64,000 bases of DNA from Psychrobacter sp. MF31. GTDB lineage: Bacteria; Pseudomonadota; Gammaproteobacteria; Pseudomonadales; Moraxellaceae. The notes beneath the pieces were generated by a model that was given only the letters and a program-made list of their open reading frames with translations, had not been told where the DNA came from and searched no databases. Every line of letters begins with the position of its first letter. Position 1 is the stretch's first letter. Location of the stretch: contig NZ_JABBDX010000001.1 of assembly GCF_012847335.1 (NCBI RefSeq), positions 372,001-436,000 on the forward strand. The letters are read 5' to 3'. Below are positions 8,548-17,699 of the stretch, piece by piece. The translations under genes and the position numbers were made by a program.

Positions 8548-9465
8548 ATGGAGCTTAGGCATTTGCGCTACTTTATCGCGGTGGCTGAAGAAAAAAGCTT
8601 TAATAAAGCCGCTGAGCGCTTATTTATCTCCCAGCCGCCGCTGAGCCGTCAGATTAAACAGTTAGAAGATGAAGTGGGCGCCGTGTTGATTGATCGCGAG
8701 CATCGACCGTTAAAGTTGACAGAGGCAGGCGAGTTTTTTTATGAGCACGCCCTGCAAATTTTAACGAAATCTGACAACTTAAGATCGATGACGCAGCGAA
8801 AAGGCAGCTTAAACCGCTCGTTTTCTATCGGTTTTGTGCCGTCTATTTTGTACGGTATTTTGCCCAAGATTATCGCGCGCTTTCGTGAGGTTTATCCTAA
8901 TATCCATATCAAGCTTTTGGAGCTGAACTCTTGGGAGCAGACGCAGGCGCTAACGAGCGGCAAGATTGATGTGGGGTTTGGGCGGTTGCAGTTTGAGGAT
9001 GCCTCCGTTCGCAGGATTTTGCTGCGCCAAGAAAGTTTGGTGGTCGCTGCGCCTAAAAGTCATCCACTGGTTGCTAATCTGCCAAAATCAGTAGAGCTTG
9101 TAGATTTGGTTAATGAAAACTTGCTGCTTTATCCTAATAAGCCCAGACCCAGCTTTATTGATTATATTTTAGAGCTGTTTGAGTCACGAAATTTAAAGGC
9201 AAATTATTTCACGGAAGTTCGCGAGCTGCATATTGCGCTTGGGCTGGTGGCAGCAGGCGAGGGCTTAACCATCGTTCCAAAGACCCTTGAGCACCTGCGA
9301 AGTCAAGAAATCAGCTACGTGGCGCTTGAAGATGATTTTTTGACCTCGCCTGTGATTATGAACATTCGCCATTTTGATAAGTCTGAGGTGCTTAAGACCT
9401 TGCTTGATATCACTTATCAGTTTTATGAGTCGGAGGGTCTTGATTATGTCCGTGAGGAGATATAG
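8548..9465 (+). CDS. catM: LysR-family regulator of the cat/ben genes (CatM/BenM type)
   Basis: A 305-residue LysR-type transcription factor. The N-terminal winged helix-turn-helix (MELRHLRYFIAVAEEKSF, then the RLFISQPPLSRQIKQLE recognition region) is followed by the linker and an inducer-binding domain with IGFVPSILYGILP and IDVGFGRL, which are closely CatM/BenM-like. Such proteins bind muconate (and benzoate for BenM) and activate divergent catabolic operons. Only this regulator adjoins the combined cat-ben cluster. Whether it behaves as CatM or BenM cannot be told from sequence reading alone. A second similar LysR lies near position 56,000. Confidence 0.88.
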   Translation: MELRHLRYFIAVAEEKSFNKAAERLFISQPPLSRQIKQLEDEVGAVLIDREHRPLKLTEAGEFFYEHALQILTKSDNLRSMTQRKGSLNRSFSIGFVPSILYGILPKIIARFREVYPNIHIKLLELNSWEQTQALTSGKIDVGFGRLQFEDASVRRILLRQESLVVAAPKSHPLVANLPKSVELVDLVNENLLLYPNKPRPSFIDYILELFESRNLKANYFTEVRELHIALGLVAAGEGLTIVPKTLEHLRSQEISYVALEDDFLTSPVIMNIRHFDKSEVLKTLLDITYQFYESEGLDYVREEI

Positions 9466-9498
9466 CTTTGTGGTGATTAACTGAGAGCGACAGGTTTT

Positions 9499-9526
9499 AA
9501 AAAAGGATGCATAAATAGCGCATCCT
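9499..9526 (-). terminator. Intrinsic terminator after tauD
   Basis: Arms AGGATGC / GCATCCT with a 9-base loop are followed on the minus strand by six T residues. It lies between the convergent ends of catM (+) and tauD (-) and would stop leftward tau transcripts. Confidence 0.75.
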
Positions 9527-9558
9527 AAAAAAATAAGCCCAATAAAAATGTTTTGCAA

Positions 9559-10434
9559 TCATGTATAAAACGGTTTATCCCCATTAATGGTGGCGCGGTG
9601 CATGACCCGATGAGTTTGGCTACTATAGTCATTGGTCGCGTAATGCTGCGTGGCGCGGTTGTCCCAAAACGCAATATCGTTTGCTTGCCAATGCCATCTG
9701 ACGGTAAATTCAGGCTGAGCAATGTGCGCAAATAAAAAGGCTAATACCGACTTGCTTTCTGTATCGCTTAGCTCATTAATCTTTGTGGTAAACCCTTCAT
9801 TAACAAAAATAAGCTTTTTCTTTGTGACAGGATGTATTCTGATCACCGGATGAATGACGCTAGGATTATCAATCTGAGCTTGCTGCCATTGCTCAAAGGC
9901 TTTCGGAGTGTTACCAAAACGCTCTTTGGGAAAAGATTGGATCAAGTTATGCGTTGCCGTTAAGCCTTCAAGCAGCGTTTGAAATGAAGGCGATAGCGCC
10001 TCAAAAGCGGCATAACTGCTTGACCACAGCGTATCACCCCCAAAGTCTGGAACTTTTTTAGCGGCAAGTACGCTTCCTAACGGTGGCGATTCAACAAAAG
10101 TCACATCAGTATGCCAAATGGCGTTATCTCGAAGGTCGGTTTGCTGATTGTCAAGAATGACAATTTCTGGCTGATCGTCTGCCTGCGGAAAAATAGGGTG
10201 GATGTGCAACGAACCAAACTGCCGCGCAAACGCTGCTTGCTGCTGAGGATTGACCGCTTGATTGCGAAAAAACAGCACCTGATGCGTTAGCAACGCCGTT
10301 TCAAGCGCTTGTTTGGTATCGGGCGCTAAAGGCTGAGTGATGTCAATCCCATGAACGATGGCGCCGATATTGGGGGATAAAAGTGACAGCGTCAGTGAAG
10401 GTTTTGGTGACGATAAGGTAATAGATGAACTCAT
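9559..10434 (-). CDS. tauD: Taurine dioxygenase
   Basis: A 291-residue Fe(II)/2-oxoglutarate-dependent dioxygenase that hydroxylates taurine, releasing sulfite and aminoacetaldehyde. The iron triad is visible as His108-x-Asp110 (IWHTDVTF) and His264 (NRATQHYA). The co-substrate arginine lies shortly after, in THRVMHR (Arg276 or Arg280). LFFRNQ near the N-terminus and GGDTLWSS are also family-typical. It is the last gene of the leftward tau block after the ABC importer, so the substrate is likely taurine or a close alkanesulfonate. Confidence 0.92.
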   Translation of the reverse strand: MSSSITLSSPKPSLTLSLLSPNIGAIVHGIDITQPLAPDTKQALETALLTHQVLFFRNQAVNPQQQAAFARQFGSLHIHPIFPQADDQPEIVILDNQQTDLRDNAIWHTDVTFVESPPLGSVLAAKKVPDFGGDTLWSSSYAAFEALSPSFQTLLEGLTATHNLIQSFPKERFGNTPKAFEQWQQAQIDNPSVIHPVIRIHPVTKKKLIFVNEGFTTKINELSDTESKSVLAFLFAHIAQPEFTVRWHWQANDIAFWDNRATQHYATNDYSSQTHRVMHRATINGDKPFYT

Positions 10435-10487
10435 AACGACCTCTAAACTTATAAAATATGTTGAAAGTTGTTGGTTTTATAAAACGC

Positions 10488-11351
10488 TTAATATTTACCA
10501 TACCAAGGCGCTAGATTTGCCTGAACGGCTCGCAGCAGCATTTCTAGCCCAAATCCAATGAAGGCAATGACAGCAATTCCTAAAATGACAATATCGGTCG
10601 CTAAAAACTGAGCAGCGGATTGAATCATAAATCCAAGCCCTTTGGTTGCAGCGATCAGCTCAGCGGCAACCAGCGTTGACCAACCAACGCCAAGACCGAT
10701 CCGGATGCCGATTAAAATATGCGGCAAGGCGGACGGCAAAGTCACGTGCCAAAGCAGCTGAGAGCGGTTGGCGCCTAAAGAGAGCGCGGCAAATTGGCGG
10801 CGTTTGCTGACGGTTAACACCCCTTGCAAGGTTGAGATAACGACGGGGGCTAAAATCGACAAAAATATAAGGGTAATTTTGGTCAGCTCGCCAATCCCAA
10901 GCCAAATGACCAACAAAGGCAAATAAGCCAGTGGCGGGATAGGGCGGTAAAACTCTAATAATGGATCAAGCACGGCTTTTAAAACTCGATTTGACCCCAT
11001 GAGTATTCCGACTGGTACGCCAATCAAAATAGCAGCAATCAGCGCAATCATAACGCGACCAAGGCTTGCAAGCGTATGCTGCCAAAGCGTTGCCGACATA
11101 TAGCCTTCGCTTGCAACCTTTAAAAGCTGCTGCCAAACGCTGTCAGGCGTCGGCAAATATAAGCTTGGAATTGCGCCCAATGCCGTCACTGCCCACCAAA
11201 TCAAGCCTAACGTCAAAATACTCAAAGTGCCCCAAATGAGGCTGTGATACTTGCTGATAAGGGGTTTTTTAATCATAGCTTTGGCAAAAGGCTTGGGCAC
11301 TTTATTGCCTTTAGTCAAGCTTGGCGCCGTAGGAATCGTTCGACTGGTCAT
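10488..11351 (-). CDS. tauC: Taurine ABC transporter permease
   Basis: A 287-residue inner-membrane permease of the binding-protein-dependent transport family with about six membrane segments. It carries an EAA-type loop (SLGANRSQLLWHVTLPSALP) that contacts the ATPase. The start is placed at the ATG after AAAGGACG. An upstream in-frame extension of 26 codons would overlap tauB and is basic and unlike the family. It lies between tauB and tauD. Paired with tauB and tauA it forms the importer that supplies TauD. Confidence 0.9.
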   Translation of the reverse strand: MTSRTIPTAPSLTKGNKVPKPFAKAMIKKPLISKYHSLIWGTLSILTLGLIWWAVTALGAIPSLYLPTPDSVWQQLLKVASEGYMSATLWQHTLASLGRVMIALIAAILIGVPVGILMGSNRVLKAVLDPLLEFYRPIPPLAYLPLLVIWLGIGELTKITLIFLSILAPVVISTLQGVLTVSKRRQFAALSLGANRSQLLWHVTLPSALPHILIGIRIGLGVGWSTLVAAELIAATKGLGFMIQSAAQFLATDIVILGIAVIAFIGFGLEMLLRAVQANLAPWYGKY

Positions 11352-11415
11352 GTAATCGTCCTTTTTTTCGTATTTTTCTAATTTTTTTATCAAGTTGATG
11401 CGTTTTAATTGATGA

Positions 11416-12186
11416 TTAATGAGTTTCAAGTTGGCAATCTACGATCTGGTGAAACAAGCGCTCACGCCACGAGATAAAGTTGCTGTCTGATTTGATCTCG
11501 CGCGTTGATCGACCTTGCTGCCAATCTTGGCTAAAAGTCGGCTGATAGTGATGCAAAATTTTGCCTTGTCCCATAACTATCAAATCAGTGGCTAAAAATA
11601 ACGCTTCTTCAATATCATGGGAAATCAATAAAATTTGACTTGAGCTTTGCTGCCAAATCGATAACAGCAATTCTTGCATTGATTCACGCATAAACGCGTC
11701 AAGGGCGGCAAATGGCTCATCAAGCAGGAGCATTTTGGCATTGGCTGCTAAAACTCGAGCAATGCCAACGCGCTGCTGCATGCCGCCTGACAGCTCCCAA
11801 ACAGCGTGATTGGCAACTTTATCAAGACCGACCCATTGCAAGATTTTTTGGGTATTTTCCTTGCAAACTTTTGGCTTTATTCCTGCCAGTTTTCCGGCAA
11901 AACTGACATTTTCAGCCACGTTAAGCCACGGAAATAGCGCGTGATCTTGAAACACCACCGCACGATCGGCGCTGGGTTTGGTGATAGGTTTACCATCAAA
12001 ACTAATGCTGCCTGAAGTTGCCGGAATAAATCCTGCAATGGTGTTTAAAAGCGTACTTTTACCGCAGCCTGAGGCGCCAAGTACCACGCAAAAGCTGAGA
12101 TCGGGCAGTGATAAGCTTAAATTATCAAGCGCTAAGGTGGCATTGACATACTGTACCGTTAAATTATGAATTGCTAATCCGCTCAT
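11416..12186 (-). CDS. tauB: Taurine ABC transporter ATP-binding protein
   Basis: A 256-residue ABC ATPase. Walker A GASGCGKST is at residues 37-45, the Q-loop at VVFQDHALFPW, the ABC signature LSGGMQQR at about 132-139, and Walker B MLLLDEP at about 152-158, with an H-loop in LISHDIEEA. These place it in the nitrate/sulfonate/taurine importer subfamily. It is the second gene of the block, 15 bases after tauA, and precedes the permease. Confidence 0.92.
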   Translation of the reverse strand: MSGLAIHNLTVQYVNATLALDNLSLSLPDLSFCVVLGASGCGKSTLLNTIAGFIPATSGSISFDGKPITKPSADRAVVFQDHALFPWLNVAENVSFAGKLAGIKPKVCKENTQKILQWVGLDKVANHAVWELSGGMQQRVGIARVLAANAKMLLLDEPFAALDAFMRESMQELLLSIWQQSSSQILLISHDIEEALFLATDLIVMGQGKILHHYQPTFSQDWQQGRSTREIKSDSNFISWRERLFHQIVDCQLETH

Positions 12187-12201
12187 GATGATGCCTTTGA
12201 C

Positions 12202-13278
12202 TTATGATTTGTTGGTTTGATTTGGGTTTGGCGTCAAAAACTGATTGGTGACAAACGCTCCATAATCAGGAAGCACTTGCTCAACCGTACCTTGCGATTT
12301 TAAAAACTCAGCGGTTTGGCGAATGTTGTTGGCAAAGGGTCGCTGCAATAAGCGGACTTGCTCCTCAGGGGTCAAATAGCGGTTTCCTGCTAACAAATGA
12401 GCAATATCAACCGGCGTTGATCCGGTGATTTTAGCGATTTTTTGTAAGTTGCTTTGATTGCTAATAAAGGCTTTTGGGTCTTGGCTGTATTTTCCAGTAG
12501 CATCAGTGGTGATTTTGACAAACTGCTTTAAAAATTCAGGGTTTTTATCAGCAAAATCTTTACGAACGACCCAAAGATCATAGGTTGGGCTGCCCCAATC
12601 AGCGACCTGTTTTGAGCTGACCAAAACATGACCACTTGCTTTGGTTTTACTAAGGGCAGGCTCCCAAACGTAGGTAGCATCAAGATCGCCGCGCTCCCAA
12701 GCTGCTGTGATTTCAGGGGGTCGAAGGTTGATGATATCCACTTTGCTGCTGTCGATATTCCAATGTTTTAATGCAGCAAGTAAGCTAAAATGGGTGGTTG
12801 AAACAAAAGGCACGGCGATTTTTTTGCCGATTAAATCTTGCGGGGATTTGATGCCATTTTTGGCAACCAAGCTTTCAGCTTCACCGATTTCACTGGTGAC
12901 TAAAAAGACCTCTAACGGGACTTGCTTGGTAGCTGCTGCCGCAAGCGGGCTTGAGCCAATGTTACCAATATCAATGCTTCCTGAACTGATTGCGGCTACA
13001 ACATCAGCGCCGGTATCAAACTTGCGCCAGTTAATATCGCGGTTGGTGTCTTTTTCATAAGTGTTATCTGCTTGCGCGACTTTTGCAGGATCGACGCCTG
13101 TTTGATAAGCAATATTGACGGCAGGATTAGCGTTGTTGCCCGATCTATTATTGCCAGCGTCTGCTTTATCATGAGTTTTAGCAGAGCCTTGACTGGTTTG
13201 GGTATAAGCATAGCTGGTACCGATAGCAATGGCGCCCACCACCAATCCTGCGGTAAAAAGTTGATTTTTTTTATTCAT
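12202..13278 (-). CDS. tauA: Taurine-binding periplasmic protein
   Basis: A 358-residue secreted solute-binding protein. The N-terminal 25 residues (basic MNKKN, then a hydrophobic core ending in GTSYAYTQ) look like a signal peptide. A low-complexity Asn/Ser/Lys-rich linker precedes the mature domain. The VNIAYQTGVDP start, the GSIDIGNIGSSPL segment and the PPEITAAWERGDLDATYVWEP stretch are diagnostic of the TauA/SsuA type II fold. It leads the tau operon. It is slightly longer than usual because of the linker. No regulator of the tau genes is adjacent. Confidence 0.92.
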   Translation of the reverse strand: MNKKNQLFTAGLVVGAIAIGTSYAYTQTSQGSAKTHDKADAGNNRSGNNANPAVNIAYQTGVDPAKVAQADNTYEKDTNRDINWRKFDTGADVVAAISSGSIDIGNIGSSPLAAAATKQVPLEVFLVTSEIGEAESLVAKNGIKSPQDLIGKKIAVPFVSTTHFSLLAALKHWNIDSSKVDIINLRPPEITAAWERGDLDATYVWEPALSKTKASGHVLVSSKQVADWGSPTYDLWVVRKDFADKNPEFLKQFVKITTDATGKYSQDPKAFISNQSNLQKIAKITGSTPVDIAHLLAGNRYLTPEEQVRLLQRPFANNIRQTAEFLKSQGTVEQVLPDYGAFVTNQFLTPNPNQTNKS

Positions 13279-13688
13279 GACTGCCTCTAATTGTTCAAGT
13301 AAAATTGCAATATTGATATCAATAACTCAATAGCAGGCAGTATGAGGAGTTTTATAAAGTAAATAAAATTAAGTTTACTTCTTTATAAATTCAATATTTG
13401 AATAAATGATTCCTTCATAATTCAAAAATAGACTATAAATAGTCGACTTTTAATCAAGGTTAGAGAATAACGCAGGTTAAACTAAGAATGAGATGCATAA
13501 AATAATTGCTGGAATCAAAAAAAAGCCAAGCTTAGATGATCTAAAACTTGGCTTTAAAAGGTGATTAAATGGGAAGTTTTAAAAGGTTTGATTTAAAATG
13601 AGCCATAAGTCCTATGTCGAAATTTAGCCCATAAATAAAGGCCCACAAAACGTTGCAAGCCTTTAAATCTTTTATTTTTAACGATCTA
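13279..13688. other. 410-base spacer upstream of tauA, with a palindrome
   Basis: No gene is visible. Near tauA it holds the 14-bp perfect palindrome TATTGATATCAATA at 13,311-13,324, a candidate operator. An AT-rich tract at 13,360-13,440 probably contains the tau promoter. The right half carries the terminator of the symporter gene and a weaker TAAAGGC/GCCTTTA inverted repeat near 13,637-13,664. Confidence 0.5.
13517..13553 (-). terminator. Intrinsic terminator after the symporter gene
   Basis: Arms AGCCAAG / CTTGGCT with additional inner pairing are followed on the minus strand by eight T residues. It closes the leftward hydroxyproline operon. Confidence 0.8.
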
Positions 13689-15137
13689 TTATTGATTTTT
13701 TCGATCATCGCTGTATTTTATCCAAAAATCAGCGTTTTCTATACCGACTGTTCTTGGGTCAAAGATAGGATCAAGACCAAGTTTCTTTTGTCGGTCGTAA
13801 TCTTTTAAAACTTTAAAGGCGGTTTTGCTCAATAGTAAAATGGCAATGAAGTTCAAATAGCACATGCTGCCAAACCCGATATCGCCTAATGCCCACATGA
13901 CGCCCACAGATTGGATGCTGCCAATAAAGCAAATGATTAAAAATATGACTTTAAGCGCAGGTTTTAACACCGGATAGCGCAGTTTTCGATCCAAATAGAC
14001 AAGCGTCGTCTCGGCGATATAGTAATAAGCAATCAAGCACGTAAAGGCAAATAAGAAAATCGCAAAAGAAACAAAGGCACTGCCGTACTGCGCAAAGACA
14101 GTGGATACCGCCGCCTGCGTGAAGGCGGTTCCAGCTTCAATGCCGGGCATGTTTTCAACCAAAACAATCCCTTCGCTAGGAATGACGTTATACATTCCTG
14201 TTGATAAGATCATAAGCGCCGTTGCCGTACAAACGACGACTGTATCAATATAAATCGAAAAGCTTTGCACTAAGCCTTGTTTGGCAGGGTGGGACACTTC
14301 AGCGGCAGCTGAGCTAAAGGTTGCTTCACCTGCGCCAGCGACGTTTGAAAACACCGCTCGGCGAACGCCCCAAGAAATTGCTGTACCCACAATGCCGCCA
14401 AAGACAGCATCCATACCAAAGGCGCTTTTAAAAATAAGGGCAAACATGGTTGGTAAATTTGAAGCGTTAAATACCAAAACGATAACCATCATTAAGATGT
14501 AGCCAATCGCCATGAACGGTACCACTTTTCCTGCAAAATTTGCGATACGTTTTACACCGCCAAAGATGATAAATGCCAAAAGCGCGACAATGATAACGCC
14601 AGTTACCGTAGGTGAGATATTAAATGCCGTCTTAAACGAGTCTGCAATAGTATTGGCTTGAACGCCCGGAACCAAAACGCCGTAAGATAAACAGGTCACC
14701 GCCGCAACTAAAATGGCAAAGGGTTTTAATTTAAGACCGCGCTCAATATAAAAAGGGGAGCCGCCGCGATATTGACCATCAACGGAATGCTTATAAACTT
14801 GCGCCAATGTGGATTCGATAAAAGCGCTTGCGCCGCCAAGCAGCCCCATAATGACCATCCAAAATACTGACCCAGGACCCCCTGCAGCAATAGCCGTGGC
14901 TACCCCTGCAATATTGCCAACCCCAATCCGACCCGACAGCGCCATACAAAAGGCTTGAAAAGAACTGATGCCTTGGTTTGAGGTCTGTTTGTCAAATAAA
15001 AGCTTAATCATTTCTTTAAAATAACGAAACTGAACCCCGCGAGTCATCACCGTAAAATATATGCCAACTCCCAAGGCTAAATAAACCAGCGCATCACTCC
15101 ATATATAGCCAACAATAGTATTAATAATTGCTTCCAT
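13689..15137 (-). CDS. Sodium:alanine/glycine-type symporter (AGCS family)
   Basis: A 482-residue membrane protein with about 11 hydrophobic segments. The conserved region SGRIGVGNIAGVATAIAAGG is the signature of the alanine/glycine:cation symporter family (AlsT/AgcS/DagA), with EATFSSAAAEVSHPAKQG later. These carriers import small neutral amino acids with sodium. It is the last gene of the hydroxyproline block, about 55 bases after the aldehyde dehydrogenase. I infer that it may carry hydroxyproline, or D/L-proline analogues, rather than alanine. That substrate is not demonstrated for the family. Confidence 0.85.
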   Translation of the reverse strand: MEAIINTIVGYIWSDALVYLALGVGIYFTVMTRGVQFRYFKEMIKLLFDKQTSNQGISSFQAFCMALSGRIGVGNIAGVATAIAAGGPGSVFWMVIMGLLGGASAFIESTLAQVYKHSVDGQYRGGSPFYIERGLKLKPFAILVAAVTCLSYGVLVPGVQANTIADSFKTAFNISPTVTGVIIVALLAFIIFGGVKRIANFAGKVVPFMAIGYILMMVIVLVFNASNLPTMFALIFKSAFGMDAVFGGIVGTAISWGVRRAVFSNVAGAGEATFSSAAAEVSHPAKQGLVQSFSIYIDTVVVCTATALMILSTGMYNVIPSEGIVLVENMPGIEAGTAFTQAAVSTVFAQYGSAFVSFAIFLFAFTCLIAYYYIAETTLVYLDRKLRYPVLKPALKVIFLIICFIGSIQSVGVMWALGDIGFGSMCYLNFIAILLLSKTAFKVLKDYDRQKKLGLDPIFDPRTVGIENADFWIKYSDDRKNQ

Positions 15138-15192
15138 GAGCCTACTTCCTTGTAAGTGATTAAAATGATGGATGCTTGATGGTCGTTAAGCG

Positions 15193-16680
15193 CTAATTCA
15201 CCAGCCAAATGGTTTTGGTTTGGGAATATTGCGATAAGGCTTCTAGACCATTATCACGACCGCCAAATCCTGATTGTTTATAACCGCCAAAAGGGGTAGT
15301 GATGTCGCCTTCTGAAAATCCATTGATCGATACGGTTCCGGCTTTAATTGCAGCAGCAACTCGGTAAGCGCGCTTGATGTTTTGAGTATAAAAAGAGGCT
15401 GCTAGACCATAATTGGTATCATTGGCTAATTGGATGGCTTCTTCTTCGGTCTCAAAGGTAGTCACAGCAAGCAGGGGTCCGAAAACTTCTTCTTTAAACA
15501 GCGTCATGTCAGCGCTGACATTATCAAAAATCGTCGGTTCGATGTACCAGCCACTGCCTAGGTCGTCATGGATTTTTCCACCGGCAATAATTATGGCGCC
15601 TTCTTGTTTTGCCGTTTCAAGATACTGGCTGACTTTATCAAAATGCGCTTTTTCAATCATGGGACCGATAGCGGTATCAGTATCGTATGGCGATCCCACT
15701 TTCCAGTGTTTAAGACCTTCTTTAAGCTTATTAATCAGCAGCTGCTTTTGGCTGCTATGAACCAATAAACGCGATCCACAGCTGCAGTTCTCACTCATAT
15801 TCCAAAACGCGGCGGCGAGCATATCGTTAATGGCAGCCTCATTCAGCTCAGCATCGTCAAAGATAATTTGCGGGCTTTTGCCGCCACATTCTAAAACGAT
15901 CTCTTTTAGGTTGCTTTGCGCTGAATACTGCAAAAATAAGCGTCCAACCTCTGTTGATCCAGTAAATGACACCATGTCAACATCGCTATGCTGACCTAAA
16001 GCGGCGCCAACGTTTTCACCAAGACCGCAAACCAGTTGTAGCGCCTCTTTTGGAACGCCCGCTTCATAAGCCAGCTCAGTTAAGCGATAAGCAGAAAGGG
16101 AGGTCAGCTCAGCTGGTTTGACAATGACGGAATTTCCCATAATTAAGGCAGGGGCGACTTTCCAAGCGTACATTTGCGCAGGGAAGTTCCAAGGTAAAAC
16201 AGCGCCAACCACGCCGATAGGCTCTTGAACAATCAGCCCTAGCGCTGAGCTGCCCGTTGGCGCCACTTTGCCAAACACCTTATCAGCAGCTTCGGCATAC
16301 CATTCAAAGGTTTCAATGGTCGCTGGCATGTCGGTGTTCAGGCACTCTGTGATAGGCTTGCCAGCATCAACGCAATCTAATGCGGCAAGCTCTTCAAGAT
16401 GCTCTGTCATAAGCGCGCACCAGCGCTGCATGATGGCTTTGCGATCAGCAGGCGTCATTTGTCGCCAAGCGCCAGTTTCAAAGCCCTCTCGCGCCACTTT
16501 TACGGCAATATCGACATCGTGATGGGTTCCTGAGGCAATTTGTCCAATCACGCTATTGTCGATAGGGGTATAATTATCCAGTGTCGCCGTTGATAGCGGC
16601 TCCGCCGCGATTAAATGACCTGCCCATAGTTTTTTTTGTTTGGCAAGCTCAAATACTTGATCTTTGGTCATGCTCATCAT
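15193..16680 (-). CDS. Aldehyde dehydrogenase, probable 2-oxoglutarate semialdehyde dehydrogenase
   Basis: A 495-residue NAD(P)-dependent aldehyde dehydrogenase. The nucleophile is Cys299 in the ENCSCGSR context, the general base Glu264 in LECGGKSP, and PWNFPAQMYAWKVAPAL and FTGSTEVG are the cofactor-binding segments. Overall resemblance is to the PuuC/betaine-aldehyde group. In this operon the expected substrate is 2-oxoglutarate semialdehyde, the last intermediate of trans-4-hydroxyproline breakdown, giving 2-oxoglutarate. A gamma-aminobutyraldehyde-type activity cannot be excluded from sequence. The start is the ATG after TAAGGAC; two further in-frame ATGs follow within four codons. Confidence 0.8.
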   Translation of the reverse strand: MMSMTKDQVFELAKQKKLWAGHLIAAEPLSTATLDNYTPIDNSVIGQIASGTHHDVDIAVKVAREGFETGAWRQMTPADRKAIMQRWCALMTEHLEELAALDCVDAGKPITECLNTDMPATIETFEWYAEAADKVFGKVAPTGSSALGLIVQEPIGVVGAVLPWNFPAQMYAWKVAPALIMGNSVIVKPAELTSLSAYRLTELAYEAGVPKEALQLVCGLGENVGAALGQHSDVDMVSFTGSTEVGRLFLQYSAQSNLKEIVLECGGKSPQIIFDDAELNEAAINDMLAAAFWNMSENCSCGSRLLVHSSQKQLLINKLKEGLKHWKVGSPYDTDTAIGPMIEKAHFDKVSQYLETAKQEGAIIIAGGKIHDDLGSGWYIEPTIFDNVSADMTLFKEEVFGPLLAVTTFETEEEAIQLANDTNYGLAASFYTQNIKRAYRVAAAIKAGTVSINGFSEGDITTPFGGYKQSGFGGRDNGLEALSQYSQTKTIWLVN

Positions 16681-16771
16681 TTTAGTCCTTATTTTTTGGC
16701 AGTGATGCCGTCAGTATCAATGGTCATCACCACCTTTTTTGCAGGTTTTAAAAGCTTGGTTGTGCTTTTTT

Positions 16772-17638
16772 TTATTGAGATAACAATGCTAAAAATTCTG
16801 CTTTTTCATCAGCTGGCATGTCCGTGAGCGGCACTCGAACCGATCCCACCTCAATGCTGCCTTTTAAGCAGCCAGCTTTGGCTTTTTGGTTATAATTTTC
16901 TGATTCCATAGAATGAATGGCGGGGTAAATGTCGCTCATAATTTGCTTGGCTTTGTCCCAATCACCTTGTTGAGTGGCATTAAATAAGGCAACTTGCTCT
17001 TCTGGAAACACGTTTGCTGCGCCCGCAATCCAGCTTTTTGCTCCCCAAAAAAAGAAATCCACAGGCTGATCGTCACAGCCGCAAACGACCTCAAAGTTAT
17101 CAAAGTTGGCTTGAAGCAGTCGCAAAGCATGGCTAAAGTCGCCGCTACTTTCTTTGACGCCGATGATGTTTGGATGAGCTGACAAATGAGCGACGGTATC
17201 AAACTCAATGCTGACCCCAACGCGATTTGGGAAGTTATACATGATGATAGGCAGCTTGCTGGCATCCGCCACTTTTTCAAAATGAGCAATCACGCCGTCT
17301 TGTTCAGGAAGGCTATAAGGCGGCGCTGACAGCATTAAGCCTTCATAACCTAACTCATAAGCTTGATTGGCAAGTTCAATAGAATGATCGGTCGATAAGC
17401 TATTGATGCCTGCAATTAAAGTGATTTTGCCTTTCGCTGCTTGAGCAATGGTGGTCAATACCAGCTCGCGCTCAGCAGGCGAGAAAGTATAATACTCACC
17501 AGTAGTGCCGCAGGCGACGATTCCTGAGACGCCTTTGTCAATAAATTCATTTACTAACGTGGTCAGCTTTTGGGAGTCAACCTTGCCATGTTGGTCAAAT
17601 GGAGTAACGATGGGGACTAAAATTCCGTGTAAGTTCAT
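16772..17638 (-). CDS. Pyrroline-4-hydroxy-2-carboxylate deaminase (DHDPS superfamily)
   Basis: A 288-residue TIM-barrel lyase of the dihydrodipicolinate synthase superfamily. The Schiff-base lysine Lys162 (IIGVKESSGD), Tyr134 (YNFPNRVG) and the GTTGEYYT loop are conserved. True DapA would normally sit alone or with lysine genes. Here it lies between the D-hydroxyproline dehydrogenase and the semialdehyde dehydrogenase. That is the place of the enzyme that deaminates delta1-pyrroline-4-hydroxy-2-carboxylate to 2-oxoglutarate semialdehyde. The role is assigned by context. Confidence 0.82.
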   Translation of the reverse strand: MNLHGILVPIVTPFDQHGKVDSQKLTTLVNEFIDKGVSGIVACGTTGEYYTFSPAERELVLTTIAQAAKGKITLIAGINSLSTDHSIELANQAYELGYEGLMLSAPPYSLPEQDGVIAHFEKVADASKLPIIMYNFPNRVGVSIEFDTVAHLSAHPNIIGVKESSGDFSHALRLLQANFDNFEVVCGCDDQPVDFFFWGAKSWIAGAANVFPEEQVALFNATQQGDWDKAKQIMSDIYPAIHSMESENYNQKAKAGCLKGSIEVGSVRVPLTDMPADEKAEFLALLSQ

Positions 17639-17699
17639 AAGAGCATCCTTATTAGTGGTGATTGATTCGCTAATGAATCAGGGGGTTAAATGGTTGCCA

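Noticed and set aside
16772-17638. Assignment as dihydrodipicolinate synthase (dapA)
   Set aside because: The fold and lysine are shared, but the gene is embedded in a hydroxyproline operon, which favours the pyrroline-carboxylate deaminase role.
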